64,000 bases of DNA. Origin: Lateolabrax maculatus. Its lineage: Eukaryota; Chordata; Actinopteri; Acropomatiformes; Lateolabracidae. The notes below the pieces were generated by a model, which worked only from the letters and a program-made list of their open reading frames with translations, made no database searches and was not told where the DNA came from. Numbering within the stretch: position 1 is the first letter of the stretch; each line of letters starts with the position of its first letter. Position numbers and translations under genes: made by a program. Shown here piece after piece: positions 1 to 15,300 of this stretch. Location of the stretch: positions 12,954,501 through 13,018,500 of the forward strand of contig CM062202.1 of assembly GCA_031216445.1 (NCBI GenBank), written 5' to 3'.

Positions 1-1408
1 CCAAACCTGACGGCAATGCACAACAACCACAACAAACCCGGCCAACAAAACTTTATATATGAATAAACGGAGTTTGCAAAATATAAGGAATGCAATTATG
101 TGACAACCCACAAGGAACTTGCAGCTAAGTTTGCTCGAGATAATAAAATCAACTTTTTGCCTCTTCTTTGCAAGTAATATTGCTGTGATTACGCTCAAGT
201 GCATTTATGTAAAGATAAGATCAAAGACAGAATTTTGAAACTAAGCCTCTGTCTGTCATCATGCCATCAACTAAACATTAGATATTTAAAGTAGAGGAAT
301 ATATTTCCTGAGGCCAGCAACATGAATTGTAAACACTTAGTTTTAACTCTGTATTGTCTCAACTCAGGATTGACTGAGTTGTGTTGAGACAAAGACAACT
401 TTTGTCCTTTACTCATTTTTATTGTACAATTAAGCTTTGGAGAGATGATGCTGTTCCTTCATCAACAGCGTGGTTGATAAATAGCTAACAACTGACAGAG
501 GGGGAAAACCTGATTAGATAGTGGCTGGCAAATTCCATAAAGGAGGCCATTCAGTGACCAGGGCCGCGTTCTTGCAACACTGCTAATCAAAAAACACATT
601 GGGGAGGGGAATGTGTCGAGGAGGTCTAAGTATGCACCTGTGAGGAGAACAAGACTCTAAAGTAATAACTGATCTGGGACCAAACCTCTCCCTTTCTTGG
701 TCTACCTCCCTTTCTTAAGCCGTCAGTATACTTCAACTGAATCTTGTCAGAAAGATATTTAGTTTACTATTAGAGAAGATTAGGAAAACCAGAATATATT
801 TACTTTTGAGGAGCAAGAACAAGTACATTTAAAGCATTCTGGCTTAAAAATGTAACAGATTAATCAATTATCAAAACTGATTAATTTTTTGTAAACTACT
901 TTATTAATGGACTACTGGTTTCAGCTGTAAAACGTATCTTGCTTGACTGTTTTAAACACTGAAATGCTTAACACCACAACTAATCTTAATTATGTATGAA
1001 CAGCAGCACTGTGTTGCTACAGTAGCACTTGAAAAACAAGCCATTACTGTCTAAGCAATCAACACTGCGCAGCCACACACGCACACGCACACACGGCACA
1101 AAATGCGGTATGTTGCCCCAGTGGAAGGATGAGTAATCCACTGACACAATGTTGGCGAGGGCAAGGAACTCAGCACAGTGAGGCATACAGAGTTGCATTC
1201 TGGGAAAGTGAAGAGAACAAGTATGAATCATAGGGGTATAAGGGAACAGCTCAACAACTACTGTGTTCCACTTCTGCTGAGAGCTGGGTGAGGAGCTAAG
1301 TCTCTTAACAGCTGCACAGGTTTGGAGGGTACAAACATGGGTAAGAACGGGCTTGTTGGCAAGACCTCTGGCTGGGCTTCAGATAACACCGTGGGGCAGG
1401 CATGGGGA

Positions 1409-1440
1409 GTGTGTGTGTGTGTGTGTGTGCGTGCGTGCGT
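1409..1440. repeat. (GT)n/(GCGT)n microsatellite
   Basis: GT units grading into GCGT units in sik2 intron 3. Confidence 0.9.
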
Positions 1441-2536
1441 GGTGTAGAGGACAAGGGGCAAACACACACTCTGTTTCCACATCAGAAACTGATACCCAAA
1501 CCACTTAAATGCAGCAGCCACATTAAAGTCACGTCTATGTGGGTGTTGATAGATGTTGGTGCTGATTTAATACTGGCACCCCTCAGGGGTTAAACTGGGC
1601 TGGAGCCAGCTGGAGCTGAGCACTGCCCTTTCATCCAAGTTATAATCAGCCAAATATCAGCTGCAGCTACTGGTTGTGACAGTTAACTTCTCTTCCATTG
1701 GATACTTACAAAGTACTCATTCACAAAGTATTGCCTAAAAAAACAAAAGCTTATAACTTACTCTTGCTGAACTCATGGGTTATTTCACCATGTAGCCGCC
1801 CAGTCTCTAGTCAGGGCAAGGGCGAGGTTAAGTAGAGTTTGGTGATATGCTAAATCCTGTGGTATCATATGTTGATAGTTAATTCAGTTAACTATCACAA
1901 AAGTGCCAAATATATAATGAATGTAGAATTAGCATTTGGTTTTTTTCTTTGGATGTTGTTTTTCTGAAAAAATTCAGTTAGATTTGATTGTTTTACATGT
2001 AAAAATAATTGCTCACAATCTGGAAACAAATTTGTTGATTAATCATATTGCGACATAAAGCTAGTAATAATCCACTAATAGATTATGATTTTTAAAATAA
2101 CATGGTTTTGTTTCTGGGAACAACACTATAACATTTAATCTGATTAATCTCTAACCCATCATGTTGCTCTTCAAAGCCACACATCTACCTGTATTGTAAT
2201 TAAAAACGAGAGGCATCTAACAGCACTGTCCTGCCTGCATGTGTTAGGGTACGTGGAAGAAATACACTTAAGAATATGATGTTTTGGACCACAGGCGGTT
2301 ATTATGAAGGACGGACCAACCCCTGTTATTCAGACAATCAATCTGTCCCCTGACGTGGTGGTAATGGAGCTTCTATGATTGCTTACGTCAGAAGGTGCTT
2401 CCCATAGTGCGATACCCCACTTAGCTCTTAGAGAACCAGGGTTACCCTGGCAACCAACGTTAGTTGCAGCCGTTCCTAATAATGGTACATTTTGATTTGA
2501 AAAAATAAATAAAAACTAAATGTTAAATTAGGCTAG

Positions 2537-2540
<4 letters not shown>

Positions 2541-2578
<38 letters not shown>
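2541..2578. repeat. (CA)n microsatellite
   Basis: About 19 CA units in sik2 intron 3. Confidence 0.95.
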
Positions 2579-2580
<2 letters not shown>

Positions 2581-4512
2581 TAAATCACTACAATACTTTG
2601 ATATTTGTACAAGAACATCTACCATACAATGTCTTTGGCACACTATACTGCAGCCAAAACATAATCTACAGGCGTCATCTTAGGTCATGTGACCTAAGAG
2701 TGTGATTCAGACCGTGAGATGAGTTAGAACACATACTGTTCCCTATGGTCACATAGCAGTAGTCAGTTCTCCTTTTTATGTTATTTTTATCTGCTAAAAT
2801 ATAAATACTTTCTATTCACCTGCTTCTTTAGTCTGTGGTCAGGTCTGTTTGAATTGGATGAACAGCTGCTTCTTGATGCCATCAGAAAGTTAAAAAACAG
2901 GTGGTTTACACAACACTGACAGTGTGTGACTGGCATAAATAACAGTTTGGAAATGAAGAATAAAGTATGTCAAGCAAAATTTTCAGTGGGTTTTAGGCTT
3001 TCACACCTTTCTTAGCCTAACAGGAACAATCATGTATGTAGGGGTTAAGCATTTGCATTTTGCAAGGGACACTGAAATTTCATAAGGGTTACTAAACCTG
3101 GATCACCTTTTGTAGTGGGAACTTCCACAGAAGCCATTTTGAGTACTTTGCCAGGTGTTTATATGTCTGTGGACAGATTTTGTCATTGCGACAGCGCCAC
3201 AACCGTGCAAGATGCGATCACAAAACTTTACAGGTGTGTAGGCAAGACCACAATGAAGGATGAGTTTGAAGATGGATGTGTATTTTACGCAAACATCCGT
3301 TAAGAATAGCTTTTAGTATATATAATTGGCTGCAATACCCTCCAGTAAATAATTGAAATGTTTATGCTGCTATTTGATGATGGCAGTGCCTCTGTTTATC
3401 TATTCAGTTTATTTTACCTATTATACTGATGGGCTGATTATTTTGTGCAGAAGCAGACATTCTGATTTATTTATTACTAAAACACTACACTGTTTCCAAA
3501 TGTTTGCAATCACTGAAGAAGATACGCACAAATTAACTCAGCTCAAATGTAGAAAAACATGTCAATGTCAACAACAATGTCAGCACGTGGATCCTTGAAA
3601 TCTGCCATGTAAGATGCTGCCTGTCATTTGAGTGAAAACACTTTTTGTAAATATCAAAAGGGAGGAAAGCTGCTGCCTTAAAGCACTACCAAAAATGTAG
3701 GTATTAATTTTATCTATTGGGATTAAATTAGAAATGGAGACATTTATACATTTTTGTAGCATTTATGCATCATGTTTTTCCAAAAGTTTAGGTCACACCT
3801 TTTTTGTAGAAATAGAACATTAAAGCCTTGCAAGCTATTTGGTACCAAACAACTGGTCCTACTTTGGGCAGCCATTCCTCAACTCATTTATGTTTTCCTC
3901 TTCTGGTCATCAAAAGCAAAGCTACCACAGCCTGACAGCTGATAGATCTGTAGAAAACTGACCCACTAAGTATGAAGGATTCTTTATGGTTTAATAGAAA
4001 TTGACAGCCTAGGTAAATAATAATGTGTCTCAGAAAGCAGCCTTTTCTTCTTTGAAGTCAACAGTCTCATTCCCTTTCCATCAGTCAGACAAGACATCTG
4101 CATGAGTGATTCTACTCACTGCCAGCTATTATACTCCCCTCTCCAGCAGTGCTTTCTTAAATATGCATGCCCTACATTTCCCCACCACCTTCCAAATTCA
4201 AATGGATGTCCCCTGCTCTCGTCTATTCTCTTCTGCCTCCTCTCCCCTCCTGCCTCTGCTCTCTGCAACTCCACTTTATTTGTGGCTGACCCAATTTCCA
4301 GGTTTGATCCATCCTGCGGTTTTGAGGCAGACTATGGAGCCGCAGACTGACAGACAGACAGACAGACAGACACAAAGGCACACCAACAAGCTGGCATGGA
4401 TGCCTCTGCTGTGCCCATTACTGTGCCCACCCACCCTTTTGCGGGAATGAACCCATCATTCTCCGCCTCCTTGTGCTTCTTTGTCTTCATGGCGTGCGGG
4501 TGCGTGCGGGTG

Positions 4513-4554
4513 CGCACGCACACACACGCACACGCACACACACACACACACACA
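4513..4554. repeat. imperfect (CA)n microsatellite
   Basis: CA units with scattered CG, in sik2 intron 3. Confidence 0.9.
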
Positions 4555-5138
4555 AAAATTACCCTGCCTGTTCCTCCAAAATACCATTTACTGATTTACA
4601 GAATCAGAGGCTCATCCATTGTCTCACTGATTTGCTGTAACAGGGTTGGCTGGTAAACATCCACAACAACTTCACATCTTCCGCTCTTTATAACCTTTGG
4701 CCACGAGCAGACCTGATGAATTCATCATGTCAGAAAAGCGGAGGCAACTCTCTGGAGGGCAATAGTGGAGGAAGAGGCTGGAGATCTGGCTTGGCAGCTT
4801 ATCCATTTGTCTGAGTGCATCATGACTGAATGACTTGATCCATCTCCAGAAAGCATATTTGGAAATCAGAAATGATTGTTCAATTTCTCTGAGATTGAAT
4901 ACTGTAATACTAGTCTAGTGCTGCAGCTACCAGTCGGTGTCTGCCAGGCTGAGTCAACGCTGATATTGCTGCAGCTGATGATGACATATAAATGTCTTAC
5001 ATAACTATATTACATTGTGCAATCAGGGCAGAGGGGTCTGAGGAATCAGGCCACAGTGGTTTTATAATGCCCTGAGATGATCCATGAGAAAATCTATGGA
5101 TTATGGAAAATGAGGTAGACCAATCATGATTGGTTATT

Positions 5139-5170
5139 TAAAGGAATAGTTCGACATTTTGGGAAACATG
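5139..5170. mobile_element. solo end of the same MITE family
   Basis: TAAAGGAATAGTTCGACATT, continuing TTGGGAAACATG, matches the left end of the element at 53531. The rest of the element is absent. Confidence 0.5.
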
Positions 5171-5659
5171 AGAACACAAACCTTTATTAGTCCCTGGTGT
5201 CATAGCAGCTACAGCAATGAGAATGCAACACAGGACAGGTAAATGTAAGAGTAAGAGTGCAGAACAAAAGTGAGATAAGAAGAATAAAATACAAATAAAT
5301 AAAAATAAGATAAAAGTAAAATTCTGAGCAGCTGGCCCTAGATATCTGCACTGGATCTCTAGCTGTCTGATCTATATCAATCTATGTCTATCAATAGATG
5401 TAAATGTACATATGCCAATATGTATAGCTTTACTAGGCTAACAGAAGCGGTTGCTTGGTCCGACTACAATAAGCTGCAGTGGCTATTATGTACTGATACA
5501 GATGAGTCTTTCTGTTTTATATCTGTACTCCCTTCACGTTTTTAACCAAACTTTTCTCATTCATTCTGAGACTTCCCAGCTCTCTCTAGGTCACAGGAGC
5601 AGGAGCTGCTGGTGCTGAGTCAACATCACAAGTGGAACACTAGCCTCAGAATGACAAAG

Positions 5660-5661
<2 letters not shown>

Positions 5662-5717
<56 letters not shown>
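5662..5717. repeat. (CA)n microsatellite
   Basis: About 28 CA units in sik2 intron 3; the open frame crossing it is an artefact. Confidence 0.95.
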
Positions 5718-5719
<2 letters not shown>

Positions 5720-6899
5720 CTATTAAGTTTACCGTAGACTGTCGCTAGAGTAATCCTCTCGGCTACTGTGTCTGGAAGTAGGCTAAGTGCAAACATTCTC
5801 AGACTGTCTAATAGGTGAGGCCAATAATCTGAATCGTGATCCACATACAAGCTGTCCACATCAGACAGGTCTATACTTGTGTTATAACTTCTTGAAATAT
5901 TTGAATATATGACTTAGTTCATGTCTGCAAGTTCAGAACTAGAATGATTCCAGGAATGTTTTTTAAAAAGTAGTCCTGCGATATTTGATCTAACCATTTA
6001 CAATCCTGCAACAAATACAAAAAAAGTGCAATAAACGTGCTCCTTCCTTAGGCACATGCCCCATGTACTAAGTTGAGATCACAGTATGTACACATTGTAC
6101 AAATTGAGTGTGTGTGTTGTGTGTGTGTAGTAGTGATAGAGCGCATGTGGTGCTATGGCACACTAAGATAATTTCTTATCTTCATGTACTATTTTTGCTA
6201 TGTTCTGACTTGTCTGTCCTTTCCAGAACAAGTGTCTTTATTTGAGCTTAACTACAAGCGGTGTGTTAACCACTTCTACAGTAAAAACTCATCATGTACC
6301 TTGTAAATTCAAACTGTCGACTTGGAAACATGCATTAAGTTTATACGGCTATATTGAGCTTACTTCCCTATTGGTCATTTTTGTCTCTCAAAACCTGGTA
6401 AATGACTGACTGGATATTATTGTTCATACCAAACAAGTAATTTTTTCCTGTATGTCCCAAAGGTCCAAAACGAATAAGGCAAGCTGTGTTTTTTTCTTTG
6501 TGATCTGCTTCCATCACTTGTTGCACAATGAGTCAAAACTAAAACATCTGGTCCTTTTTAGTCACTTAAAATTAATCATGAAAGAACTTTAACCTGCCAT
6601 GATGAATCATAGATGTTTTGTTTATGTGACATCTATTTAGCTCCTAGTAAGACTGCTGCCTTTGGAGTGTTCACTGTTCATATTGTGATTTTCTTTCTTT
6701 TAAATCAAGAATAGTGTATACACTTGCATGCCTTTAGCTTGCTCATGGTGTTGTTTTGCTCTGGACCCAATCTCTTATGTGAAGGAAATCTTAACATAGC
6801 CAAAATTATTAAATGATTAATAGATCAGTTGATAACTATATCATATAATAATTGGCATTTAAATACTTATAATAATTAACTGTAATAATAATTAAGTCT

Positions 6900-7136
6900 T
6901 TCAATCACTCCCTCTTTCCAGCTTCTCAAATGTGAGGATTAGCTTCTTTTCTTTGTCCTCTGTGATAATAAATTGAATATTTTTTTGATTTGGAGTGTTG
7001 GCTGGACAAAACAAATTGTGATGGGCATTCACTATTTAATAACATTTTTAAGACCAAACAATTGATTGATTAATCGCAAAAATAGACACATCACTCAATA
7101 ATGAATGATGAATGATTATCAGTAGTTGCAGCCCTA
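6900..7136. repeat. dispersed repeat, copy 1 (in sik2 intron 3)
   Basis: Shares ordered blocks with 14240-14462: TTTTCTTTGTC, a TGATA.TAAA block, GG(A/T)C.GACAAAACAA, ATTGT.ATGG, ACCAAACAATT and a closing GTTGCAGCCC. Typical of an abundant teleost dispersed repeat by recall. Diverged. Confidence 0.55.
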
Positions 7137-8208
7137 AATCTTAATAAGAAAATACTCAATCTTAGCTAATCCAGACACAGTCCGCATCGCCTGAGATATT
7201 GTGGTGCACAGATATGCAGTTTCCAACAAAAAAATAAAAAATTGTCATTACATTTAAATCATCGCGTTAAATTAAACTTCATTATGTCTAATTCATCCTT
7301 TTCTTTCTTTTCTTCATATGATTATAATCAGCTGATTGGTGCAGCAATGCTCTTTGTGTGTTTTATATTTTCATTCATGTCTTTTAATATATTTTTTAAA
7401 CTCTTGCTTTGGGGAAAGGTCCACTCTATAAGCCTACAGTTTCTTGACCTCTCCTGTTTCATGTTTCACTTGTTATCAGTTATAATGCTGTTTGTACAGT
7501 GCAAATAAAAGTAAAGTAAACTAAACTAATAGCTGTACCTGTTCACATGAATGACAAATGTGTGTATGAAATGGTGGTTAAAAAGATGGTCCTTTTTTAT
7601 CGCTACTATTTGCTGATCTGCTCTTAAACATCCCAACAGTTTAAATTAAAGAAGAACAAAAGTTTAACTGATAGTCTTCAGAATTTAATCTAAGTGTTAT
7701 GTAACGATCAGTGAAAAATTGAGGAATGACATTGCTATTGGCTAGCATGTAGAAAGCAATCTTGATATCTTGCACTCTGAACATCTGAGTCGTAAACCAG
7801 TGAGCAGCAAGTGATTCTGCACCACATATGGTAATAAACCAGTCTTTTCTCTTTGAGACTGCGTCTCTGCGGCCTTCAGAGGCCGTCAGTCGTGTGATTT
7901 TATAAGACAAGAAAGCGTCAGCACATTTAGTACGGTAATTACTAGCAGCACATGACAACGGCCACAGCAGGACATTGTTCTCAGACTTCCATCAATCATG
8001 TGACCTTTGAGATCGAGGCCAGGATAAGTGTAAGAGCAACGCAAACTCAACAAGACTTTGATACTTCCTTGTTTGTCAGAAACATTAATGACGCAACAGT
8101 GCAGATTTTTTTGTGCAACTGATAGGGGGAGGACGTGAATAACTGGGTGGGACAATGCTTTTAAGATACTGAGGTCAAATTGATCCTGTACTTGAAAAGA
8201 TCACTCAC

Positions 8209-11200
8209 CGAAGATCTCCCCATTCTTGGCATACTCCGTGACTAAGTAAAGCATGTTCTTCGTCTCCATCACCTGAGAGAGGACGAAGGAACAGGGGCCG
8301 AGGGAGGGGAGAAAAGAGTGGGAGAGTGAATGTGGATACACACAGAAGACCACTTTTCAATAGCAATATCATCAGATAATCCAAATCAACAGTCTCTTGC
8401 AACAAGAGAGGATCAGATAAGGAAAAAGTGAACTATAACAACAGATACAAATAACCAAAATATTACACAATTGTCCACATGGCTTTCTCTGGATCTTCAA
8501 CCGCAGTGTCTGGCATCCAAAAACTCAAAACAAAATGCATGAATGGCACAGGGTCTAAATATGGCATCCATGTAAGAGAATGTAGGTGGACGGTTGGTGT
8601 TGCAGAGTATATTTGAATGGTACTTAAAACCTTTCAGTCCTCACACGGTGCTATGTTGTGTAGGAGGAGGAGAACCAGATTTAGAAGCAGAAACACTCAG
8701 GAGATGAATAGAATTAAATGCGGAGGGGAGAATCAGATGGAGAGGAGAGGATGAATCAGACACAGTGAGCCAGACATTCACACTAGAAATCCCACGCTCA
8801 TTGTTTATGATCAATTTTCCATCTGTTAACACTGACCGATTCATGGGTTTAGGAAATGAAAGCCAGTTTGTTTGTTTGTTTGTTTTTTTTTTGGTTGGCC
8901 CTGGTTGTGTAACAAACACATTTTGTCCTCTCTGTATTGTGGAGCTGGAATACAACTGATTGATAAATTTAGCCCATTTATATAGGTACTCGTTCTATCA
9001 AAACAAGTACAGTAGCAGTGTGAGCCAATACACCATCTAATCTGGGAATTAAACCCCTCTCACAGCGGACATTTTAACTTGTCACAGCAGGAAAAGCACA
9101 CGTGTAACTAATAGTTTTAACGAAGGCTCTGTTTCATCTAGGTGTGCCAGTAAACCAGCAGGTACAATAGCAGGGCCCTGGCACTGGCACACCTGAGTGG
9201 AATGCAGCCATTATTAATGTTATTGGTTACACCTGTGTTTGACAAGATAAACTATCCACCATAAGAGAGTTCTGCATTCAATTTATGGCGGGTATGTTTC
9301 TATTGTTTGTTGTTCTTGCTGTGATTGAAATCCAGCAGTGACATGTGGACTCGCTTCATGTGTTGCTCTATGAGCTGTTTTTAAGATGTTAATTCATCCA
9401 TTTTATATACCATTCTGGGAAGGCATTAGGCAAAAAGAAGGGGGAGACACAGCAGATGTTTTGGGCAGCGTTTTCAACTTTAACAATAGTCTTACAAGTA
9501 GTGCTTGTGTTATTTGACTTTTTTTTAATACGTATGTTGACTAAATAACAGTTTCTCTATTTAATTTGTTTGTCAGGGACAACACACATTAATTAATATC
9601 TATATGATGCAAAGGGTTTCAGTTTTGTGCTGCTATACATTACCCATGACAGTCAATACTCTGTGCTATTGACTCAGGTATTGGGGTTTGATACACAGCC
9701 TTACTTGCAAGGCCAGATATCAATCCAATATGATGCCTTGTGCTTTTGTATGACCACTTCAATACAATGGAGATAACACATTAAGTACACAGTATAGTGT
9801 TGTGGCTCCAGACAAGGCACACTCCTTGTTGTAAATAAATGCGATGGGGCAAATAACTGAAGCCAAATCTCTGTCATGTAATAAATTGTAATATAAGTGG
9901 AGAATTTATAGCCTGAATTAAAGATACTAAGAAATGCAAGCTGCTCTTTGTGTTTAGTGCTTCATGGAGTCTGATACTGCCCTTCTCTGAAGATGATCTA
10001 TAATATCATTGCTCCAAACAGACTGATCAGTGTTAAACCAATCACACATAAAAATAACAATTTGTTATACAGTTTGTTGACATGTACTGGGATGGCTCTT
10101 TTGACTGTCTGAGTATCAGGCCATGAAGAAGGGCAGCTGTAGTCCATGTGGCAAATCACATGCTGAATACAGGCTGGACTGTTTGATGAATGTAAATGAA
10201 TAATTTATACATTCAAATGTAATTATTTAAATGGCTTTAACAATGCGGGCATTACTTGTAGTGTAGAGGATATCAATTTAGGATTACAATCCATCCAATA
10301 TCCTCAATTTATTCAAGCATTTCCTATAATACGATTGATACTCAAATGAAGTACTCATTTTGTATTAGCATTACTACGAAATACTAGTAGTACTGATGTT
10401 TTGAAAACAATATCCAGTGATAATTTCAACTGTGTAATGTCTTGGCAGTCTAGAATAAGAGGGGAAACACCCATGAGGGTCAGAGGATGGTGAGAAATAG
10501 TAAAAGGGGGGAAAAAAGTGAAAGAAATGATGGCAGACTGGGATCAATAGAAAATAGACCACACAACATATAACAAACTAACGTGGGGTCAGTTTATGAG
10601 ACTGGAAAGGAAATCACTAATTGACCTGAGCTGATTGGACGGATGGGCCGTTGGAAATAATGATACACACCAAAATAACACAGCAGAAAGCTGGAACAGT
10701 GCCACATGGTTGTGTAATGATAATGAACACTCATTTACTTTCCCTAAACAAACTAACAGGAAGCCTTAAAGGCTTATGTAATACAACTGAATAGGCAAAA
10801 AGCGGTGAGTTAGGCTATTTTGTGCAAGAAAGCGGTAACTAGGTGAAACAAGTTTCCCTTTGCCCAGTTAATGTACCAACAAAGTGCCACAGCCAGAACC
10901 AATCATTTTAGAAAATAAACTTTGAGTCTTGTAAAAAGATGCATACAACTACTATAAAAAAGGTGCCTCGCTGGCATGAGGAAAATTACATTTATGGGAT
11001 TTATTTTTATAAAAATGCTCTTAGCACTCTTCATACTACTTATAGTGACAATGGGCTCTTTATTTAATAACAGTACAAGTACAAGATTATTTGCTTCTTG
11101 ACCTTAAACATTTGAGCAGATTTCTCTTATATGAAATCATATCTCAATGAAAAATGTACTTCAAGAATTAAACATGACAGACATCTTTGCAGTTTACAGT

Positions 11201-14200
11201 TGAGAAAGAAAGCCATGGTGTACAATGCATTTTTGTAAAGGAGAAAGATACAAAGATGATTGGAATTCATTTTATTATTTACACCAGTGCTTTTCTTGCT
11301 GTGACATGATAAGATGTCTTCTGTGAAAAAGGACTATGGGAAAGAGAACAAGACCAGAGTTCACTATAAACTGTGTGATTGTTTTTTAACCATGACCTCT
11401 GAATCTACTGTGTCTAGTGTGTCCAGAGGACGTCATGCACAAACCAGGAGAATAACACATCAATTTGGTGTCTGCAGAGGTAAATATATATTATAAGTGT
11501 TAATTTACTTTATTTAGCATCATTCTAGATTCTAGATGCTCTAGATAAACTAAACTAAAATTCCCAGTATGTGTACACATACTTGGCCAATAAAGATGAT
11601 TCTGATTCTTATAGAATCACCAAATCATCAAAATAGTGACTCTCAAAATATCAAAAACTTGCTTTTCACTGATTAATTTCCTTGGAACTCCCAACTTGTT
11701 GCAGCTCAGCCTGTCAAACAACTCCCTATCACTTTCGCTTTAGGTCTTTTTATCTAAATCATTGTGCAAATAAATAACAATAATAATATTACTGTGTCTC
11801 CATATTCAAATAAATATTTTTTCAAGGTCTCATAAAGTCAGGGGGCGCTGACAAAAATAATTAATTATGTTTTTTAAGAAGCAATTAATCCATTCTGGTC
11901 TTAATTAGACGTTTGAAAAGTAAGCTGACAGTCAATAAAAAGTGTGGACGTGACATATGTAGATCCATATCTGATGTTAAAGCACAATCTTAATGGTCTG
12001 ACACTTCAATACAGATCTGATGTTCCAGTACAATAATAAAACATTTAATTTAGATAATCTTCAACTAGTTAAATTATTTAGTTTGAATCATACCAGTGGC
12101 ACCTTCACACAGTGCAAAACACACAACGATGCACACAGCGTCAGTCAGTCATTAACTATGTTCTCCTATCTTAAACTATCCAGCGGTGGCAGGTTCTGCT
12201 AGGCAGCAGTTGTTTGCTAATGCATTAGAAAATGACCTGGATTGGTCCTGCGCTTCAACACCCTGACTGCTAAAGAACCTGGAGAAACGATCAACAAGTA
12301 GCAGTGGTGAATTCGGCTCCACGAACATTTGTTCACAGATTAGCCAGAGGCACGGCCAATTCTAGGCCCCCTCAACAGATGTTACATTGACCCCACTGCA
12401 ATGCATGTTAGACTTTGACTATGGCTTAAACTAACCAATAGTCACACCTCAGATAGACGTTTAAATTAATTTGTTGCACAAACTTGTCTAGTTTGTGACT
12501 AGCTTAAACTACTTTTCAATGAATTTGGGGTTAATTCATTATTTTTTCATGTCAAACCACTCAGCTCTGTACACTAGAGTAGAAAAGATTTGCCTTTTGG
12601 AAGCACTGAAACAGTTACAAGGACATTTTACTGTGAAAATTCATTGGTTAATTCATTTTTGTTAAACTATCTCACCTGCATTAGACTAATTTAAGAGCAA
12701 AATTAAGACTGTCCTAATACTAAAGACCAGGCTAAAATATCTCTGTGAAAGTGGCCCCAGGAGCTTATGGTGCCCCTCAGAACACTTTACATTAGACAAC
12801 AAACCAACAACAGGTGATGCACAAATAACACTGTGTGAATTCAGACTTGTGTAAGAGACATAACAGCGTTTACTACATTTTACAAAGGTTTTTAAAAGTT
12901 TCAAAGTTTATTAACACACATCCCTACATGTGGTATACTAACTGGAGGAACTGGAATAAAAATATACAGTATGACGATTTTCTTCCAACTTCACTGCTAC
13001 AATGACAGTGACATACGGTGAGGAGTTGTGATGGGATGGGTCAAAGAAAAAGTTAGGTTGAGGCATTCAAGATAGAATAAATCTCCCTGAAAATCTCTTG
13101 TTTGACACAGCTTGTCAAACAAGAAACTGGTTACAAAAGGAGAAAACAAGAACCAGATTGAACCATTTATCTTCACACAGCATAACAACATGGGGAATAA
13201 CAATTTAAAGATATTTCCATTCGAAATAGACAGAAAATACACAAAAGCCCAGATAAAATAATGATGTACTGCAGTCTAAATCAGTGAAAGCAGACAGAGG
13301 AAAGAAGCACAACTAAAAAGATTATAAATTTGTTTTCATATCTTGCATGTTAGGCAGTCAAAAGTTGTTGAGCTACTGTAGATAACAGGCACTGAGGCTA
13401 AAGACTCACCTGGTAGAGCTTGATGATGTGGGGGTGGTCCAGCATCTTCATGATCTGAACTTCCCTGTAGATCTTCTCCAGGTTGACAGCATCCAGTTGG
13501 GTCTTGTCGATGATCTTAATGGCCACCTGTAGAATGATCGAGCAACAGCAATACAACTGTTATCAGTTGGTTTCTCAATAACATACAATAGAGTCATTGT
13601 TCGAGCTCATCAGACTTGATGGGCAATGCGAAACACTTCCCCACGCTCACACACACTAGTACAGACAGTAATTAAATATTTTCCAAGAAGCAAAATGAGA
13701 CATTGTGTTCTTTTCAGTTTTGAGAGCATGGAGAGAAACACAAGATAAATACTTAAATACAGCTTGTGCTGAAACATTCAGAAACAGTCAAAAACAAACA
13801 TACAATTTGAGCCATGATGAAATATCACATGAAGGTACAGCAGAGGCAAACACGGGCCTCGTTGGATATATACACACACGCGCAATGTCTTGTACGTGTG
13901 TAAATCGCACACACAACTTCAACACTCTTGGCTTTGATTAATGATGTCCGGTAGGTAACGAAGCAATAACGTCTCTTCGTCAGACGGTCTCATAAACAAC
14001 ATTTCATCAGTGTGATCTGAAGTGTTCCAAGCGTCGGTGAGCCAAGCTGGAGGAGTAAACAACAGCAGACCCCAGTTCCCCTCTCAGCAACCGCACCACT
14101 GTTGGATCAAGTTAGAAAACTCTTACTGAGCGTTCAGACCAAAAAACAGGGTTGCATTAAAAGAAATATAAGGGGCTGCTTTGGTGTGCGTGTGTAGCTC

Positions 14201-15242
14201 AGGCACTGGTTAGCTTGAGTGAAACGACTGAACGACTGAACGACCGATCGATCGATTAGTTTAATATTTGCTGATTTTCTTTGTCTTCTATGATAGTAAA
14301 CTCAATATCTTTGGCTTTTGGACTGCTGGTCAGACAAAACAAGCTTTGGGCTTTTGGGAAATTGTCATGGTATTTTTTTCACCAAACGATTTGTCAATTA
14401 ATTGAGAAACTACAGAAACTACAGTTATCAATAGTGACAATAATTGTTAGCTGCAGCCCAAGGTGAGATAATAAAACAGGATCCGGGGCAAGGCAGGTTT
14501 GTGTAATAGATGCATGAGTTTGAGGGTTTATCAGATGCCAAAACACTGGATGCATTTTATAAAACACAGGATTTTCCTCTGGAAACATATCACAGTGACA
14601 ATCATTTTATCCTCCATCTTGATGATCATCACGTTAACCGCAGAACCATGCACATTCATGTTACAAAGCATTTTTTTAATCAGGAATGTGTGATTGCACA
14701 TATTTGAGTGCCTATCGCAGTCCGTTGACGTCTCACTGTGTTGTGGCAAAAGTTGAGCCATGTCAAACGTTCCCTGCTAAATAATCCTGCATTTTTTTTT
14801 GCATTGGCATTCCTGCTGTGTCAATGCAGGGCTATCTTTGAAATAAATAAGGGGGCTGCGCTTTTTCATGCGGTGTTCATGTCAGTCTGAACACAGCCTT
14901 ATGTTTGGTTTTAATCTTCAAGTATAGTCTGGCACCTCCATCCCACTGACACCCATTTTGATCCGCATTAGCATATTTCTAGTGAGCACTTACAGATGTG
15001 CAGTAATGGGTGTTTTTGATACATTTAACACTCTCCCATTCTTATCTCCCTCCGAACAGTGCAGACAGGTATGCAATTTGGCGTTAAATCCTACGAAGAA
15101 ATCCAAAATCGTTTAATGGCACTCGAGCTACAAGTCGAGACCTCTAGGGCATACAATTTTAAATCACTGGGCTAGTAAAGAGGGATTACAGGGTACTTTG
15201 CATGAAAAGATCTGCGCTAACTGATTACATTGTCAACAGTAC

Positions 15243-15300
<58 letters not shown>

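Larger units (their letters stand above)
1..8208 (-). other. sik2 intron 3 (5' portion), no exon seen
   Basis: AT-rich non-coding sequence downstream of sik2 coding exon 3. I searched by eye on the minus strand for the next kinase exon (HRDLK catalytic loop) and did not see it. It holds (CA)n tracts near 2541, 4513 and 5662, a MITE-like end near 5139 and a dispersed repeat at about 6900-7136. The open frames here are short, lack splice-compatible neighbours, or run through simple repeats. Confidence 0.75.

Noticed and set aside
3115..3303. 62-codon open frame with fairly balanced composition in sik2 intron 3
   Set aside because: No recognised motif and no clear acceptor or donor; possibly a decayed repeat but unsupported.
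7641..7958. 105-codon minus-strand open frame next to sik2 exon 3
   Set aside because: Does not encode kinase sequence and lacks supporting splice sites; the kinase exon ends at 8209.
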